From Chloroflexota bacterium (GTDB lineage: Bacteria; Chloroflexota; Anaerolineae; UBA4142), in contig JACQYF010000075.1 of the NCBI GenBank assembly GCA_016208315.1, forward strand, positions 1 through 64,000: DNA of 64,000 bases, in the 5' to 3' direction. This document shows positions 33,411 to 42,489 of this stretch, in pieces (positions within the stretch are counted from its first letter, which is position 1; each line of letters starts with the position of its first letter). Below the pieces are notes generated by a model. The model did no database searches. It was not told the origin of the DNA and was given only the letters and a program-made list of their open reading frames with translations. A program made the translations under genes and the position numbers.

Positions 33411-33471
33411 AAGGACACGCTCCTTTCTTCCAATGCTCACATTGCCATTATATCATCCGGTGGCTGTCAGG

Positions 33472-34569
33472 TCAACGAATTTCCGCCGCGTTACCTTTGC
33501 CGCCTATCCACAGCGCCTTGACGATATCACCCGTATAAATCGCGTTCGGCTTGACTTCGCAGCCGGCCCAGCAACCGGGGCATTTGCGGACGACGGCGCG
33601 TTGCTGTTGTGCGGCTTGGTCGTACCAAACTTGTTCCAACGTTTGTTTTCGCAGGTTGCCGACGACGGTTGGATAGTAAACGCACGTCATCACATCGCCG
33701 TTTGGCATCAGGCGCATGTGGTTGTGCAGCTCGATGCACTGCGGCTTGGGACTCTCGATGTGATGGAGCAAGCGGTTTTTCAAACCGCGCAAATAGTAGC
33801 GCTGGACGAGCCATTCGGGAATATCATGTATGCCGTCGCGCCGGTCCAGTTGATTGAAGATGTATTGCATTTGCTCCGGCGTGAATGACGACATCGAAAC
33901 CGACTTCATATCAGGGACGTCTTTTTCCTTGTCGGTGTTGATCCGGTAAAGGGTATAGTGGTCGGTCGCGATGGCATAGTGGACGCTCACGCCCAGTTTC
34001 GCCATCTCAGCGCGCAGCGGCTCGATGTGGTCCCAGTTGCGGTCGGTAATCGTCTGGTTCACGCCGAGGTAAAAGCCGTACTGGTCGCGTAACTCGACCA
34101 AGCCGTGCAGCGTTTTCATCGCCTTGTCGTAAAGACCGCGATAGCCGCGAATTTCGTCGTGCCGCGCGCCAACCGCGTCAATCGAGAGTTTCAGGTGCAG
34201 TTTCTTCGAACCCACGGCTTGCGCATATTCGAGGATGCGCTCGGTCAGGATGCCCGCGGTCGTGACGTGAACGATGGTCGGATCGTTCTCCTCGACGATG
34301 GCGCGCGTGATTTCGGTCATGTCGCGGCGCAGGAACGGTTCGCCGCCGGTGATGCGGAGTGAGTCGAGGTGCGGGATCTGCTGGAACACGCGGCGAATCT
34401 CGTCTACGCTCATATCGTCGTGGTCGGTTTTCTTCCACACGTCGCACATGAAACAGCGCAAGTTGCAGCGCCACGTCACGATGAACGTACACATATTGGG
34501 CAGTTCGACGCGCCCGATTCTGTTGTTGATGACCGCTTTCGCGATGTTAGCGTAGGTGGCAAGAGCCAA
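33472..34569 (-). CDS. Radical SAM/SPASM-type protein
   Basis: 365 residues from a TTG at 34569, chosen because GGAGGAG lies 6 nt upstream and the earlier frame runs through a repeat. Radical SAM motif CNLRCFMC (near residue 38), GGEPFLR, and a C-terminal SPASM-like Cys set (GDVMTCVYYP, CPGCWAGCEV). Similar proteins act in peptide, lipid or cofactor modification. It closes the arsA-DUF2723-methyltransferase-GT2 run, suggesting a role in a surface glycan or lipid pathway. Confidence 0.75.
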   Translation of the reverse strand: MALATYANIAKAVINNRIGRVELPNMCTFIVTWRCNLRCFMCDVWKKTDHDDMSVDEIRRVFQQIPHLDSLRITGGEPFLRRDMTEITRAIVEENDPTIVHVTTAGILTERILEYAQAVGSKKLHLKLSIDAVGARHDEIRGYRGLYDKAMKTLHGLVELRDQYGFYLGVNQTITDRNWDHIEPLRAEMAKLGVSVHYAIATDHYTLYRINTDKEKDVPDMKSVSMSSFTPEQMQYIFNQLDRRDGIHDIPEWLVQRYYLRGLKNRLLHHIESPKPQCIELHNHMRLMPNGDVMTCVYYPTVVGNLRKQTLEQVWYDQAAQQQRAVVRKCPGCWAGCEVKPNAIYTGDIVKALWIGGKGNAAEIR

Positions 34570-34582
34570 GGCGAACTCCTCC

Positions 34583-34637
34583 GACGTAAAACGCAAAACG
34601 TAAAACGTAAATTCACGCATCACGTTTTACGCTTTGC
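34583..34637. repeat. ACGTAAAACG mini-repeat hairpin
   Basis: GTAAAACGCAAAACGTAAAACG opposed by CGTTTTACGCTTTGCG around TTCACGCATC, forming a hairpin between the GT2 and radical SAM genes. Confidence 0.7.
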
Positions 34638-34639
34638 GT

Positions 34640-35581
34640 TTATTCGTACTTTTCGCGCCGAATCGCGGCGACTTGGTCGGCGAGGATGCCAAACATGAAG
34701 ACGATTACGGCCGAGACGATCATCATCAGTGCGCCGGTAGGAATGTGGAACGCCGGTTCAATATGGGCGTTGAATCGAAAGATGCCCGACGCGATCCAAT
34801 AAACCAGACCCACGAGAAAAAGAGCGAAGCTGGTTGGCACAAAGACGCGAATCGGATCGAAGAGTGCGATGATGCGGATGATGAGCATTATCGCGGCGAA
34901 CCCGTCCTTAATTGGGTTGACGGTGCTCTTGCCGACACGTGGCTTGGTGGTGATCGGTACGTACGCGGTATTATAGCCCGCTTTGAAGAGCGCGAGGGTC
35001 AAGGTCGTCGAGAACGAAAAGCCATTCGGCAGGATGTGCAAGAATCGCAACGCAACCTCTTTGCGGACCGCACGAAAACCCGAGTTCAAGTCTGGGATCG
35101 TGGTCTGCGCGAGATAGTTTGCGACTTGGGCAAGAACCCATTTGCCGGGACGGCGCAAGAGCGGCGCGTTCGAACCTTTGCCGCGCGCGCCAACTACCAT
35201 GTCATTGTCGTCGAATGCGTCAAGCAGCGCGGCGATTTGGGTCGCGCTGTGTTCGCCGTCCGCGTCCATCATCACGATGATATTCCCCGCCGCCGCGCGG
35301 ATGCCGGTCTTGAGTGCCGCGCCCTGCCCCTTGTTATGCCTATGCCGAATCACGCGCACGCCGACCTGCTTGGCAATATCGCCAGTGCAATCAGTCGAAC
35401 CATCGTCCACGACGATGATCTCGGCGCGGCCCTGCCACTCGCTTAGTCCGTTCAAAGTCGCGCCGATGCTGCCCTCGACATTATACGCGGGGATAATGAT
35501 GGAAATTGGGGGTTGGAGGTTGGAGATTGGAGACTGCGAAGCGTCCCGTAGGGATTGGAGATTGGAACTTTGACTTTTCAC
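34640..35581 (-). CDS. Family 2 glycosyltransferase, membrane-anchored
   Basis: 313 residues from a GTG at 35581 that overlaps the methyltransferase TGA (GTGA). GT-A fold: ISIIIPAYNVEGSIGATLNGL, IIVVDDGSTD, and VMMDADGEHS for the metal-binding Asp pair. Two C-terminal membrane helices (about 235-300). The first ~28 residues (SSNLQSLRDASQSPISNLQ) are translated family E repeat, so the true start codon may have been replaced. Likely a polyprenyl-phosphate-linked transferase of the DPM/GtrB kind. Confidence 0.8.
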   Translation of the reverse strand: MKSQSSNLQSLRDASQSPISNLQPPISIIIPAYNVEGSIGATLNGLSEWQGRAEIIVVDDGSTDCTGDIAKQVGVRVIRHRHNKGQGAALKTGIRAAAGNIIVMMDADGEHSATQIAALLDAFDDNDMVVGARGKGSNAPLLRRPGKWVLAQVANYLAQTTIPDLNSGFRAVRKEVALRFLHILPNGFSFSTTLTLALFKAGYNTAYVPITTKPRVGKSTVNPIKDGFAAIMLIIRIIALFDPIRVFVPTSFALFLVGLVYWIASGIFRFNAHIEPAFHIPTGALMMIVSAVIVFMFGILADQVAAIRREKYE

Positions 35582-35585
35582 TTTG
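35505..35585. repeat. TTGGAGATTGGAG mini-repeat (family E)
   Basis: Copies of TTGGAGGTTGGAGATTGG and GGATTGGAGATTGGAAC around a GCGTCCCGTAGGGA spacer. It forms the start region of the glycosyltransferase gene. Confidence 0.8.
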
Positions 35586-36450
35586 GACTTTTCACTTGCG
35601 CGAGCACGTATCGGTGGTGCGCCCAAATTGCTTTCAGTTGCCAGGGAAGGGGCGCGTGTTCGAGAAAAGTATAGCGGTCAATTTGCGCTTTCAATTCGGG
35701 ACGGCGTCCGAGGTAATAGTCCATCGTGGACCAATTCCAACCCGTGCCGGAGAATTGCGCGTCCAGTTTTTTCGAGCGAATGCCGAGCCGTTGAAGCACT
35801 TGAGCGGCCGGCATCACCGTATCGGGCCACGGAGGCACGTCGAGCACGCCTTCTTCGCTAATTACTAATCCCAAATCCCTAATTACTTTCTTGATCCGCT
35901 TAATGTCCGCCCAACCTTCGTTCACGTAATTCACAAAATCGCGTTCGAGCAGATACTTGCGCATCAGATAGCCCACTTGGACGCGGTTTGGCATCGCGAC
36001 GAATACCAACTTGCGCGAAACGCGGGCTAGCTCGCGGAGCAATCCTTCGGCATCCGGCAGATACCACAGCCCGGCCCATTCCCACGTGAGATCGAACGAA
36101 TCGTCAGGAAAAGGGAGACGCGTGAAATCGGAATGGCAAACGAAGGTGGCACGCAGTTGCAGCTCGTTCCAGATGCGCTCGATGGCCATCAGGCGAGTGG
36201 GATGATCGTCAACAAGCGTTACCGCGCAGCCGCGCTGGGCGAGACGCACGCTGTTGATGCCGCTGACGCCGGCCATGCCGAATATCGGCGCTTCGAGAAC
36301 GGTGTGGATGCCATGCCGGCTGACGATGCGGTCGAGGTAGTCGTTGAGGACGAGGCGCTCGTAGACGAGTCCGAGTCCTTCGTTATAGTCGGTGAGATAT
36401 TTGGCCCATCGCTCGTCGGGCAGGCGAAGTTGGGGGCGCGTATCGTTCAT
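35578..36450 (-). CDS. Class I SAM-dependent methyltransferase
   Basis: 290 residues; ATG at 36450. SAM-binding region VLEAPIFGMAGVSGI (a variant of motif I), VTLVDDHPTRL (acidic end of strand 2) and LPFPDDSFDLTWEWAGLWYLPD (motifs II-III). Methyltransferase domain about 45-175, then an unassigned C-terminal domain. Overlaps the next gene; probably modifies a glycan or lipid intermediate of this cluster. Confidence 0.75.
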   Translation of the reverse strand: MNDTRPQLRLPDERWAKYLTDYNEGLGLVYERLVLNDYLDRIVSRHGIHTVLEAPIFGMAGVSGINSVRLAQRGCAVTLVDDHPTRLMAIERIWNELQLRATFVCHSDFTRLPFPDDSFDLTWEWAGLWYLPDAEGLLRELARVSRKLVFVAMPNRVQVGYLMRKYLLERDFVNYVNEGWADIKRIKKVIRDLGLVISEEGVLDVPPWPDTVMPAAQVLQRLGIRSKKLDAQFSGTGWNWSTMDYYLGRRPELKAQIDRYTFLEHAPLPWQLKAIWAHHRYVLAQVKSPK

Positions 36451-36471
36451 GTGCTCTGGATATTACAGGGG

Positions 36472-36498
36472 GTAGGACAAATTGTCAATTTGTCCTAC
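36472..36498. repeat. 27-bp palindrome, family C
   Basis: GTAGGACAAATTG-T-CAATTTGTCCTAC. Its CTAC end supplies the TAG stop of the DUF2723 gene. Partner of 3604-3630. Confidence 0.9.
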
Positions 36499-38804
36499 GG
36501 CGCAACCTGGAGCGTGGCTATCGGCGCAACTGGCTGCCCATCCAGGCCCACCGCGAAGGTAAATTCGCCGGGTGTATCGGGCAATTCCAAATCATAATAC
36601 GCCTTGAGCAGCTCGCCGCGCTGCCACTCGCGCGTGGGATAAAAATCAATTGCCGCGCGCTGCCAAGTCTTTACTGTTTTGCCGGCAGCATCCAAGAGCG
36701 CGAATTGTATGGGCACATCTTCTCCGATTGTCTCGCGTACAGCCCACAGCAAATAGATGCCGATTTTCTGGCCGGCCCGATGGATGCCGTCGAGTCCGCC
36801 ATAGCCCCATAGGGCGAGGCGATTACCGAGCGCATTATCGAGTGGATGTTGAATGAACACCTGATCGCGCGTCAGATTCGTCACGCGATCAATGATCAGC
36901 GAGCCACTGACGACGTTCTCACTCGTCGGCGTTTTTGCCTCCGCGTCGACAAGCCCAACGCGCCAAGTGTACTGTCCGGGCGGCGAACCGGCGGGAATCA
37001 ACAAGTTATGGACATCGCTCACGTACTCGCCGCGCTGCCATTGCGACGTGGGATACAGGCCGCGCACCGGCGGCTCGTCCCTCTGCGCGGCCAAACGGCC
37101 CTCCGGATCGTACAAGCCGATGCGGACGATGAAATTCTTGACCGCTTGGTCAGCGCGCCAAGTAAGCGCGATGCGCGCGGTACGATTGGGCGCGATCGCG
37201 CGTGTGGGCGCGTAGGGTTCGAGCGCAGTCGTCACCTCGATATTCGCGAGCGAAAGCGACTCGTTGACCCTGACCGAATTCAAAGCCGAAATTGGCGATG
37301 CGGTCTGGGGTCTATCGCGCACTTGTAGCAGCGGCCCCAGTTGTCCGTAGCGGTAGTTTCCAGTCGGCAAGGGAATTCCTGGCGCGAGGAAAAGCGCTTG
37401 ATCGTTGGCAAGCGCGGCGCGCGCGGCTTGTGTCTGCGGCGCGGGATCGTACAACGTGCCGACGAACTGCAAGTCGGGCCGGCGGTTTTCGACGCGCTGG
37501 ATATAACGCATCGCGTTCAGTTGGCCCCAGTTGCCGACGAGGACGGCGTCGCGCGGCAGCGGCAGTGAGAAAATCTCATCCCACTGTTTGTACACGCGGT
37601 CGAAGGAACTCCAATCTGCGACGCGGTAGCGGTCGCCGAAGGGGAGGAGGAGGGAGAGGGCGAGTATCACGACGAGGGAGGCGCGGGCGAGAATGGGAGT
37701 GTGGGAGCGAAAGAGTGTGGGAGTGTGGGAGTATGGGAGTTGAGCGGCGAGATTTTCTAGTGCGGCGACGCCGAGCGCGAACCAGTAAATCAAAAAGACG
37801 AACGGCAGAACAAGATAGCGGTCCGGTTCGCCCGCGTAGATTGTGCCCCAGACGGAGAAGATGAGGGTACACAAGCCGAGGAATAACGTGACGGGTACAA
37901 CCTGCCCTCGCAATGACCTTCTGGCACTCGAAATTGCCCCAACAATGACCACCGCAAGTCCTACATACCCAAACGAATCGAAAAGGTACTGCGAGACAAG
38001 GATGATGCCTTCCGCCACTTGCGATGGCGCGGCGCGAATGAAATCGCCCGCATCGCCGCCCGAGACTTGAGCGAGGAATCCTTCTAGCGTGTTGCTGTAC
38101 CACGGCGAATTGTGGCCGAACAGGGGAAGATAGAGATAGAGTAAGAGCGGCGCGAGCAGCGAAAATGCGATTCGTGCCCAATCACGCGGCCTGCGAAGCA
38201 GATTCGAATCCACGAGGAAAACGAATAGCGCAATCGCGGGAGCGAGCAGGAGCGTGGAGCGATGATGAGTGAGACTCAAACCGAACAGGAACGCGGCAAT
38301 CGTAGGAGCGGGGCTTGGACCCGCCCTTGCCTTGGCATACCACCGCAGCAGCGCGTACAAAATCGCGGCGACGAGGAAAAGATGCAGCGGGCCGACCGAT
38401 GCAACTCCGGCCTGCCGCCAAACCGCCGCGTTCGTGGCGAAGAGCGCTGCGGCGGCAAGCGAAGCCAACGGTCGCCGCGTCAATTGCATCGAGTTCAAAA
38501 AAACCAAGAGGACCGTGCCCGCGCCGATGAGCGCCGAGAGCAGGTTCATCCGGTAGGCGACATTGCCGAGCGGGGCGAGAGTCGTGAATACTTTGCCGAG
38601 GATCAGGTAAAGCGGGTAGCCCGTCGCGTGCGCGATGCCAAGCGTATACGCGACGTGTTGAAACTCTTCGCTGTCGAACGCGCCGCCCAGGGTGGGCGCG
38701 GCCGTGTGAATGTAGAGCGCGGCGGAGGCAGCGAACACCGCGGCCGCGAGCAGAGTCGCGGATTTGTTAGCCGGCTGCACGGGCTTTAACTTTGTCGGCG
38801 CCAT
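36495..38804 (-). CDS. DUF2723-type multi-spanning membrane glycosyltransferase-like protein
   Basis: 769 residues from the ATG at 38804, inside the arsA 3' end (38-nt overlap). The N-terminal DUF2723 motif DSEEFQHVAYTLGIAHATGYP has the exposed acidic residues of PMT/GT-C enzymes. About ten membrane segments reach residue 380. The second half is soluble and holds two similar beta-rich domains, each with YPTSQWQRGEYV / YPTREWQRGELL. Residues about 353-371 (YSHTPTLFRSHTPIL) are translated family F repeat. Likely transfers sugars from polyprenyl donors outside the membrane. Confidence 0.75.
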   Translation of the reverse strand: MAPTKLKPVQPANKSATLLAAAVFAASAALYIHTAAPTLGGAFDSEEFQHVAYTLGIAHATGYPLYLILGKVFTTLAPLGNVAYRMNLLSALIGAGTVLLVFLNSMQLTRRPLASLAAAALFATNAAVWRQAGVASVGPLHLFLVAAILYALLRWYAKARAGPSPAPTIAAFLFGLSLTHHRSTLLLAPAIALFVFLVDSNLLRRPRDWARIAFSLLAPLLLYLYLPLFGHNSPWYSNTLEGFLAQVSGGDAGDFIRAAPSQVAEGIILVSQYLFDSFGYVGLAVVIVGAISSARRSLRGQVVPVTLFLGLCTLIFSVWGTIYAGEPDRYLVLPFVFLIYWFALGVAALENLAAQLPYSHTPTLFRSHTPILARASLVVILALSLLLPFGDRYRVADWSSFDRVYKQWDEIFSLPLPRDAVLVGNWGQLNAMRYIQRVENRRPDLQFVGTLYDPAPQTQAARAALANDQALFLAPGIPLPTGNYRYGQLGPLLQVRDRPQTASPISALNSVRVNESLSLANIEVTTALEPYAPTRAIAPNRTARIALTWRADQAVKNFIVRIGLYDPEGRLAAQRDEPPVRGLYPTSQWQRGEYVSDVHNLLIPAGSPPGQYTWRVGLVDAEAKTPTSENVVSGSLIIDRVTNLTRDQVFIQHPLDNALGNRLALWGYGGLDGIHRAGQKIGIYLLWAVRETIGEDVPIQFALLDAAGKTVKTWQRAAIDFYPTREWQRGELLKAYYDLELPDTPGEFTFAVGLDGQPVAPIATLQVAP
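37690..37742. repeat. GGGAGTGTGGGAG mini-repeat (family F) inside a gene
   Basis: Tandem GGGAGTGTGGGAGCGAAAG / TGTGGGAGTATGGGAGT read in-frame between the last membrane helices of the DUF2723 protein. Confidence 0.8.
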
Positions 38805-39963
38805 CCACAAACGTCAAGACCAACTGATCGCCTTCAAACTTGGCCTTTTGGATATCCAGCAGGGCCAGCACGCGGGGCAGGATGACATTGCGCCGAAAGT
38901 TGCCGAGCGTGATCGCCAACTCGTCGCCGTTGCGCGCGATGTTCAAATCTTCTTTCCCGATAAAGGGGAGCCGGATCTTGAGCAGATAGTGGCCGTCGTC
39001 TTTTGTGATGCTCTGCGGCTGCCCCGCGTAAAAGACCGTGGCCGGATCGGCCTCGCCGTAGATCGCCGCCGCCATCTTCCGCAACATCTCGACGCCCACC
39101 ACCTCTTGATCCATCAACGGAACTTTGAGAATGGGGACCGGCGCGAACGCTTCTTCGACCAGGTGGCCGTAGCGCGCCTGCGATCCTTTCCACGCGTCGA
39201 AATACTGATCCCCGACCGCCGCGGGGATGATGCGATTCGAAATGATCAGGTCGGTGGAATAGCCAAAGAGGTTGAGGTAAGTAAAGGTTCGCTGCGCCTC
39301 TTTGATGACCATTTTCTCAGGATTCAGCACCAAGCGGACGGACGATTTTTGCGTATCGGCCAACAGTTGGTGCATCCGGTCCAATTGAAGAATCAGCTCT
39401 TTGATCGAGTCAAACAACTTGTCGTCCGGAATCGGCAGGTCGGTCATGCTGCGGAGGAGCGGCCCGGCGACTTGCATCATTTTCCGCTCTATGGGAAAGA
39501 TGTGCGTGAGATACCATTTGGCGACTTCGGGCAGCGAGAGCAGGCGGAGCGTTTCGCCGGTCGGCGCGCAGTCCACGATGATCACATCGTACTCGTTCGC
39601 GTCGTGCAAGTAGACGATTTGCAACAGACTGGCAAGTTCCTCCATCCCGGGGAGTACACTCGCCTCGTCCGCGATCAGGTCGCTCACGCCGCGCCACGCG
39701 AGCACGGTGGAAAACCACTCTTGAACCGTGCCCCAATATTTTTCCATTTGATGCAGGATATCTATTTCCTGCCCTTTGAGATTCGGCGCGATCTCGATGG
39801 GTTCGTTGCCGATGTGCGTGTCGAACGAATCGGCCAACGAATGGGCGGCATCCGTGCTCACCACGACGGTGCGATAGCCCAGATCGGCGCAGCGCAGCGC
39901 GGTTGCCGCGGCGATACTCGTCTTGCCCACGCCGCCCTTGCCGGTGTAAAGCAGAATTCGCAT
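38767..39963 (-). CDS. ArsA/GET3-family ATPase with C-terminal HSP20-like domain
   Basis: 398 residues; ATG at 39963 after GGAG. Deviant Walker A GKGGVGKTSIAAATALR (residues 8-24), switch I VSTDAAHSLADSFD, DVIIVDCAPTGETLRLL (switch II). A C-terminal HSP20-like domain begins near 310 (LPFIGKEDLNIARNGDELAI). No CxC metalloid site is obvious, so arsenite export is unlikely. Family relatives deliver tail-anchored membrane proteins; here the gene overlaps that of a large membrane protein. Confidence 0.85.
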   Translation of the reverse strand: MRILLYTGKGGVGKTSIAAATALRCADLGYRTVVVSTDAAHSLADSFDTHIGNEPIEIAPNLKGQEIDILHQMEKYWGTVQEWFSTVLAWRGVSDLIADEASVLPGMEELASLLQIVYLHDANEYDVIIVDCAPTGETLRLLSLPEVAKWYLTHIFPIERKMMQVAGPLLRSMTDLPIPDDKLFDSIKELILQLDRMHQLLADTQKSSVRLVLNPEKMVIKEAQRTFTYLNLFGYSTDLIISNRIIPAAVGDQYFDAWKGSQARYGHLVEEAFAPVPILKVPLMDQEVVGVEMLRKMAAAIYGEADPATVFYAGQPQSITKDDGHYLLKIRLPFIGKEDLNIARNGDELAITLGNFRRNVILPRVLALLDIQKAKFEGDQLVLTFVDGADKVKARAAG

Positions 39964-39984
39964 GTAGCAACTCCAATGGATCAG

Positions 39985-40085
39985 AAAACAGGTAAACAAG
40001 TAAACAGGCAAGGCACATTATAATGCGGGTAGAGGTATTGTCAATTGGGTGACGACCTGTTTACGTGTGTACTTGTCTACGTATC
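39985..40085. repeat. AAACAGGTAAACAAGTAAACAGG repeat pair (family H)
   Basis: ACAGGTAAACAAGTAAACAGG (39989-40009) is opposed by CCTGTTTACGTGTGTACTTG (40057-40076), flanking the arsA promoter. A related element is at 58788-58860. Confidence 0.7.
40017..40044 (-). promoter_or_regulatory. Promoter of the arsA-DUF2723-methyltransferase-GT2-rSAM unit
   Basis: Consensus TTGACA (40044-40039), 16 bp, consensus TATAAT (40022-40017). The leader contains one arm of the family H repeat. Confidence 0.85.
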
Positions 40086-41761
40086 TACTCCCTCCCAGCA
40101 AACACTCGGTAATCAATCGCGGAAAACGGATTATCGAGCTCGGCCACGTGATCGAGGAAGCGGCGGTCCGTGTCGTCGAGCGTACCGCGCTGCGCCATCG
40201 CGGCGAGCCGGTTAAAGCGGGCAAGATGTTGGTGAAAGCGGCTGCTAGCGTATTCTTTGGCTTGCCCGGTCGCAATCAGGAACGGCCAATCGGACGATTG
40301 CATGAGGAGCAGTTCGCGCGCGGCTTGGTTCAGGACGGTCTGCAGGTCGCCCTCTGCCGCCGGATGTCTGGCTACCAATTCCTCCATCGCGCGTTCGGCA
40401 GAATGAATCAGAGGCCACAGCCATTCGGTCTCGGCATTGAGCCAGGTCGAGTGATTGCCGCCAGCGCCCCACGAGGACTCGGGCAGCGCTAACACTTGCG
40501 CGGGCGGATGCGCTTCGAGATATGCGCCGGCGGTCGTCAGTTCTACATCTTCGCTCTCGGCGAGGCGTCGTAAAACGTGCTTGAGCCACGCCACGCCTTC
40601 GAACCACCAATGCCCGAACAACTCGGTATCGTAGCACGAGACGATAATGCCGCGCTCTTTCGTCTGATAATATTGGGCGCGAACCATTAGGCGAATCAAA
40701 TCTACATAGTGATCCGCGTGCATCGAGACTTGATTAAAGGCCGGATAGGGATCGTAGAACTCTTTTTGGCTGAGGTCGCTATTCGCCGCCGTGACTCGCC
40801 AGTAGTGTAAACCGCTGTTCGAGTCGCGGCGGTGGAATTCGCGATAGACAAAATCGCCGGGATAGCCCTGGGCCGCGCTCCAGACCTGCTGCCCGGTTCG
40901 CTCGTCACGTCCAAAGACCGCGACGTTGGCGGCTTGCGCGTAATAGGGGCGCATCGTCGTGCGAATTTTGGGTTCGGGGCGATCGTCCGCGTGGACCACG
41001 AATTTGCGCGCGGGTAGCGCCGCGCCCCTGATTTCGGGAGCTTGAGTGAGACTTGGGCGGGGTAGCCGAATCGGCCCACCGGTGATGACGTGCGCATCGG
41101 TGAAAAAATAGCCGAGATTCAGTTCGGCAAAGAAGGTTTCCAGGCCCGGTTTATACCGGCGTTCGAGCATGTAGGCAGGGCGATAGCCGCACTCGGGCGA
41201 CCAGACGCCGCGCGGCGCGCGGCCCAGGAAGGCGCGCGAAGATTCGATGCCAGTCTTGAGTTGCCCGTAAATCGTCGAATCCCGCTCGAAGAGGGGCAAA
41301 TAGCCGTGCGTCGCCGCGCTCGTCAGGATGTCGAGATTGTCCGCCGCGCCCAGTTGCCTGAACGCGCCGACCAGATCGCGCCCGTAGCGGTCGCGGAACG
41401 AAGAAAGGATATTGGCGTACCAATCGCGATACCAGCGCGCGAGGTAGGAGAGATGCATCTCTATCCGCTTGTCGTGCGCCGCGATTTCGGCTTCGGCCAG
41501 CGCTAGGCGCTCTTCGAGGTACAACTCGAAATCGTTCTTCACATCGGCGTCGGCGAGTTGTTCGAGCAGGATGGGTGTCAAGTCAATCGTGAGTCGCGGC
41601 TCGATGCCGTCGCTCTTCAAATCGTTCAGCGCGTTGAGGAGCGGCACGTAAGATTCGGCCATCACTTCGTGCAGTATTTCTTCGCCGTGGGGCCAGCGGC
41701 CGGCCTTGCGGACGTAGGGCATGTGGGTGTGGAGAACAAAGGTGAACGCGCCGAGTTTCAT
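40085..41761 (-). CDS. GH57 1,4-alpha-glucan branching enzyme-like protein
   Basis: 558 residues; ATG at 41761. GH57 regions in order: HTHMPYVR (11-18), GVWSPECGY with the nucleophile Glu (about 190), and YDTELFGHWWFEG with the acid/base Asp (about 375). The C-terminal helical domain with WGAGGNHSTWLN and NWA-like helices matches the DUF1957 branching enzymes. It would introduce alpha-1,6 branches into glycogen; no other glycogen gene is in the window. It has its own promoter (TATAAT at 41825-41820, TGC before it). Confidence 0.88.
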   Translation of the reverse strand: MKLGAFTFVLHTHMPYVRKAGRWPHGEEILHEVMAESYVPLLNALNDLKSDGIEPRLTIDLTPILLEQLADADVKNDFELYLEERLALAEAEIAAHDKRIEMHLSYLARWYRDWYANILSSFRDRYGRDLVGAFRQLGAADNLDILTSAATHGYLPLFERDSTIYGQLKTGIESSRAFLGRAPRGVWSPECGYRPAYMLERRYKPGLETFFAELNLGYFFTDAHVITGGPIRLPRPSLTQAPEIRGAALPARKFVVHADDRPEPKIRTTMRPYYAQAANVAVFGRDERTGQQVWSAAQGYPGDFVYREFHRRDSNSGLHYWRVTAANSDLSQKEFYDPYPAFNQVSMHADHYVDLIRLMVRAQYYQTKERGIIVSCYDTELFGHWWFEGVAWLKHVLRRLAESEDVELTTAGAYLEAHPPAQVLALPESSWGAGGNHSTWLNAETEWLWPLIHSAERAMEELVARHPAAEGDLQTVLNQAARELLLMQSSDWPFLIATGQAKEYASSRFHQHLARFNRLAAMAQRGTLDDTDRRFLDHVAELDNPFSAIDYRVFAGRE

Positions 41762-41771
41762 CAGAGACCTG

Positions 41772-41812
41772 GAAATTGCAAGTTAAAAGTTGGAAGTTAG
41801 AAGTTGGAGTGG
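41772..41812. repeat. AAGTTGGAAGTT mini-repeat (family E)
   Basis: AAATTGCAAGTTAAAAGTTGG and AAGTTAGAAGTTGG in the leader of the GH57 gene. Confidence 0.7.
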
Positions 41813-41872
41813 TGGCGGGATTATAGCATAGAACCCGGTCGCTGACGAAAATGGAAAAGGAGAGAAGCGCGC

Positions 41873-41902
41873 TTGCCGCATCCATAAATCAGAGTATAAT
41901 GT
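41873..41902 (+). promoter_or_regulatory. Promoter of the Uma2-family gene
   Basis: TTGCCG (41873-41878), 18 bp, TATAAT (41897-41902). Divergent from the GH57 promoter. Confidence 0.7.
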
Positions 41903-41920
41903 TTTGCAGTGGAGGGTACT

Positions 41921-42472
41921 ATGGTTGTTGCGACGAAACTCATGACCGCCGACGAGTTGCTGCGATTGCCGCGCGGTCGCTATCGGTATGAGTTGGTGAA
42001 AGGAGAACTGATTCAGATGACTCCCGCAGGCGCACGACACGGCGTTGTGGCTCTCAAGATAGGCGCGCGGTTAGAAGCATTTGTCGAAAGTAAGCAGTTG
42101 GGTGTTGTTTGCGCTGCGGAGACCGGCTTTGTTCTCGCCTATGATCCTGATACGGTGCGCGCTCCTGACGCGGCTTTCATTTCAAAGGCACGTATTCCCA
42201 AGGAAGGAATGCCGGAAGCATATTGGCCCCTTGCGCCAGACCTTGCCGTCGAGGTGGTATCTCCAAGGGATACCGCGAGCGAAGTGCAGACCAAAGTGGT
42301 CGAGTGGATCAATGCGGGCACGCGTTTGGTTTGGGTCGTTGACCCCAAAACGCAAACCGTGACCGTGTACCATTCTCTTGCCGAGGTGCGCGTGTTGACG
42401 GTGAACGACATGCTTGACGGCGCGGATGTCGTGCCGGGTTTCGAGAGCGCCGTGAAAGAAATCTTTGCTTGA
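41921..42472 (+). CDS. Uma2-family (DUF820) nuclease-fold protein
   Basis: 183 residues; ATG at 41921 with GGAGGG upstream. PD-(D/E)XK-like core: VKGELIQMTPAGARHG, APDAAFISKARI, LAVEVVSPRDTASEVQTKVVEWINAG with the Glu-x-Lys pattern. These proteins are abundant in Chloroflexota and cyanobacteria; their function is unproven and they often accompany mobile DNA. Confidence 0.85.
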   Translation: MVVATKLMTADELLRLPRGRYRYELVKGELIQMTPAGARHGVVALKIGARLEAFVESKQLGVVCAAETGFVLAYDPDTVRAPDAAFISKARIPKEGMPEAYWPLAPDLAVEVVSPRDTASEVQTKVVEWINAGTRLVWVVDPKTQTVTVYHSLAEVRVLTVNDMLDGADVVPGFESAVKEIFA

Positions 42473-42489
42473 TACTTGAAGGAGAAGAA

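Noticed and set aside
38767-39963. Arsenite-pump ATPase role
   Set aside because: No arsM, arsB, arsR or CxC metalloid-binding pattern nearby; the HSP20-like tail marks a different subfamily.
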